Shown here: positions 61,566 through 64,000 of the stretch, one piece after another
Layout of the letters: every line of letters begins with the position of its first letter
Numbering within the stretch: position 1 is the stretch's first letter
NCBI RefSeq assembly: GCF_041296385.1
Contig: NW_027184085.1
Span: forward strand, 56,449,109-56,513,108
Direction: 5' to 3'
Length of the DNA stretch: 64,000 nucleotides
DNA from: Aphelocoma coerulescens
Taxonomy: Eukaryota > Chordata > Aves > Passeriformes > Corvidae
Notes under the pieces: generated by a model
Databases searched by the model: none
Seen by the model: the letters and a program-made list of their open reading frames with translations, nothing else
Told to the model about the DNA's origin: nothing
Program-made: the position numbers and the translations under genes

Positions 61566-63149
61566 GCATACAAAGCAAATGAGAAGTGTACATTTCTAGT
61601 GTTATAAACAGAGGTGCGTTGTGTTTTGGGATGTCATGTTGTAAATACTACTAAACAAAACCATGCTTGGAAGTTGTGTGTTGGAAATGCTCAATGAAAT
61701 GTATGAATGAGTAAAAGCTAATTAAGTTTGCAGATTATTTTTAACAGAAAGGCCTCATATATAAACAGCTTTTTGACAACACATGCACTTAAGACATCAA
61801 ATTTTTTTCTATACTGCTCTGTCTCTGAGGCAGCTCAGATGTTCTAACATCTCACTATCATTGCAATAAGTAGGTCTCATCCTCCCACTCTTGTTTCATT
61901 TCCTTTCATTTTTCTGCATCTGGCTGTTTAATTCCAAGACTCTCACATACTCACTCCAGGACATTCCAACAAGTTAATTTAGTTAATGATGTACTCTCTC
62001 ACCCCCACCAAGTCAGTTTTCTGCAGATTTAGTGAGCTGAACTTACTCATGCACATGGACAGCAAAAGGAAGAATGAGGTATAGAGAAGATGAGGTTGCT
62101 CGTTTCCACAACACCATGATATTAGATTGTTCATCTCGTGGCGATCTGCACTTCAATAACCCTTTATTTTTATTTTTAAATAAGTTTTTGATAAAACTTT
62201 TTATATAATTAAAAACAGTATTTAAATTAGATTAAATGGAATAAGGTCTACAAATATTCATTTTGAATCCAGCACTGTTGCCAGTGTGATTTCCAGTAAA
62301 ACTCAGGTTTCATTTTTTTAATGTGTTTTAAAAATGCCACTGGTATGTATGTGCGCACATGTGCACACCTTTGTGTGCACCATATGCATAAAAAGGACCA
62401 TACATGAATGACCAGTCTGTGGAATTTTCCAAATACTTTGACACTGTGATTATGCCCTGATCCAGCTGTACGGAGGGTACAGCAATAGCTGTGGTGTATG
62501 TCTTAGAAACCTTACAAACTTCTTGAAATACCACTGGATAATAGACCCTGCAGTCTGGAATTCAACTCAGCAAAATACACAGAATTATCATATTAAAATA
62601 AATGGACTGTAAAATATTGGGTATGGGGGTGGAATTTAACATATGTTGTACACAAACTGAAGGAAAATTTGCTCAGTAATTCTGAGGACTAATTCCATAA
62701 TTAAGGACTAGTATAATTAAAAATGTTCATGGCACAGAGCTAAAACTGTGCATTCTGACTATTGAATACTTAACCATGGTACCATAATATTCTCCTAAGT
62801 ATAGATTTTGAGCAGAATAAAAAGAAAATCCTCAATGCTGCAAAATAGTTATCTCAAATAGTTATCAATTGGGAGATGCACACTCCTAGTTAGAAACAGT
62901 ATTCAGATTGAAAAGCCAAATAAGGAGAGACCTTTATGTCAAAATCAGAAACAGAACAGAAAAAAAAAAAATCAGCTGGAAATGCTTTCTTACTGTGTGT
63001 TTTTCACTCTCTTCATTTTCCTCACATAAGGAACTAACTTTTTTACCTCTCTCTTGAGAACCAAAAGCTTAAAATCTCTCGAACAACTGAGGGTTTAAAG
63101 GCAAGAGAGCATATTTTAATACTGAAATACTTGAGGTCTGCTTCAGCTG
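61566..63149. other. Non-coding, very AT-rich in part
   Basis: Includes an extremely AT-rich stretch (about 62160-62240) and a short TG/CA alternation near 62345-62380. No supported gene. Confidence 0.5.
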
Positions 63150-63400
63150 ATACATCCAAACCAATTCCAAACCAATCAACAATGGCACATAATTAATGAA
63201 TTATGAAACAGTTCTATCTCATTTGTTGGTTCCAGATGCAGGGAGTCCATTGTGATTTTTTAAGTTCAATGAGACACTTATTTAATCATGTTTTTAACTA
63301 GATCATTAATTGCAATTTGTTTCATTGTTGTTGAAAATTGTTCTCATACAATATCATTAAGAGTTAGAGAGAAAATATAATGTGTGATTTCCTAACTTAC
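63150..63400. promoter_or_regulatory. CNE-like block with SOX- and homeodomain-type sites
   Basis: AACAATGG (63178-63185, SOX type), TAATTAATGAATTA (63190-63203, paired homeodomain cores), then CATTGTG and CATTGTTG strings. It lies about 450 bp from the CpG island at the right edge, so a proximal enhancer is possible. Inference only. Confidence 0.3.
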
Positions 63401-63837
63401 AGTAGGAAATGTTTAAAGATTCTCATTTTTTTTAAACTTCAGTCCATTTCCAATCAAAAATAGTAATATCAATAGAAATCTTTACTTTTCTTGTCATCCA
63501 GTATTCTTTTCCCATATTTAAAGGTACCGAGTGAGAGATACTGGACAACTGAAGATGAATATCTGATTATCTTCTTCTGTCATTGTTTCCCTGATGGAAA
63601 AGAAAATCTCTTTGTGACAGTGCATAATTATAGCAAAAATAGGAATTAATTTCATGAACAGTCAGTAAGCTGCTATTGCCCATTTTGCTCTCATTAGTTT
63701 ACTTCCTTGAGTCAGTGGGAAAGCGAAGATCTGCAACGAGGTGATGAAGTTGGGAAGACTGCATCGGTAGACACCACAATCTAAACAAAACCATCAAATA
63801 TATGCCTGCATGTATCAGCCAGCTATCAGACACAGGA

Positions 63838-64000
63838 CGAGGCGAGCAGTAGCCCCCGACAGGACAGCCCAGGCCGCTCCTGCCGTCTGGGCGGTGTTAG
63901 GAGCCCTCTCCTGCACCACCCTCCCGCTCAGCCCTGCCAGGGGTTGCCCTGGCCGGGAGCGCGGTCAGCGTGCGCTCACGGTGCTCTGGGCAGCCTGGGG
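63838..64000. promoter_or_regulatory. Left edge of a CpG island, possible gene promoter off the right end
   Basis: Composition switches sharply from AT-rich to GC-rich at about 63838. About 13 CpGs occur in the last 163 bp, against almost none in typical stretches of this window. A GC box GGGCGG lies at 63889-63894. No TATA box or clear start codon is visible. The likely meaning is the flank of a CpG-island promoter whose gene lies mostly beyond 64000, or upstream of this region if transcribed leftward. A GC-rich retroelement LTR is the main alternative. Confidence 0.6.

Noticed and set aside
1..64000. CRISPR array, operon, prophage or bacterial insertion sequence
   Set aside because: None seen. 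Repeat content and composition are those of a vertebrate nuclear genome.

Overview
This window looks like vertebrate nuclear DNA, most likely from a bird. It is AT-rich, CpG-poor and has no bacterial-style gene packing. The longest open frames are about 60-130 codons and most do not look coding. The best evidence for a bird is a set of 3'-anchored, 5'-truncated CR1 LINE copies. Their ends carry the CR1 terminal repeat (ATTCTATGATTCTAT-like), and several recognisable CR1 subfamilies are present. An LTR-like block of the avian endogenous retrovirus type and two very old MIR-like SINE remnants fit the same picture. Nothing in the window fixes the species.

Layout: CR1 (minus) at 153-640; a homeodomain/POU-motif-rich block at 890-1190; an LTR-like GC-rich block (minus) at 1579-1882. 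A cluster of CpG-containing, motif-rich blocks that look like conserved non-coding elements (CNEs) lies at 8640-11520, and it also holds a minus-strand exon-like segment. A compound (TAC)n(TAT)n microsatellite is at 11891-11986, and an A/C-rich tract at 13202-13345. A composite of three CR1 pieces lies at 16467-17033. The long middle (17034-44200) is mostly featureless DNA with scattered CNE-like blocks, poly-T tracts, a G-quadruplex motif and short tandem duplications. Another CR1 lies at 44205-44815. An exon-like open segment is at 45689-45881, and a strong CNE-like block at 47640-48080. The right part holds a purine/pyrimidine-alternating tract (59385-59490), a MIR remnant (59520-59640), a CR1 tail (61396-61565), a homeobox/SOX-motif block (63150-63400) and the left edge of a CpG island that runs off the window (from about 63838).

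No complete protein-coding gene, tRNA, rRNA or known ncRNA could be supported. The window reads as a gene desert or a very large intron with regulatory-looking blocks, next to a CpG-island promoter at its right edge. No genuinely new system was found. The best leads are the exon-like segments (10772-10867 minus, 45689-45881 plus, 47951-48007 plus) and the CNE-like clusters. All CNE calls rest on motif density, local CpG retention and composition, not on an alignment.
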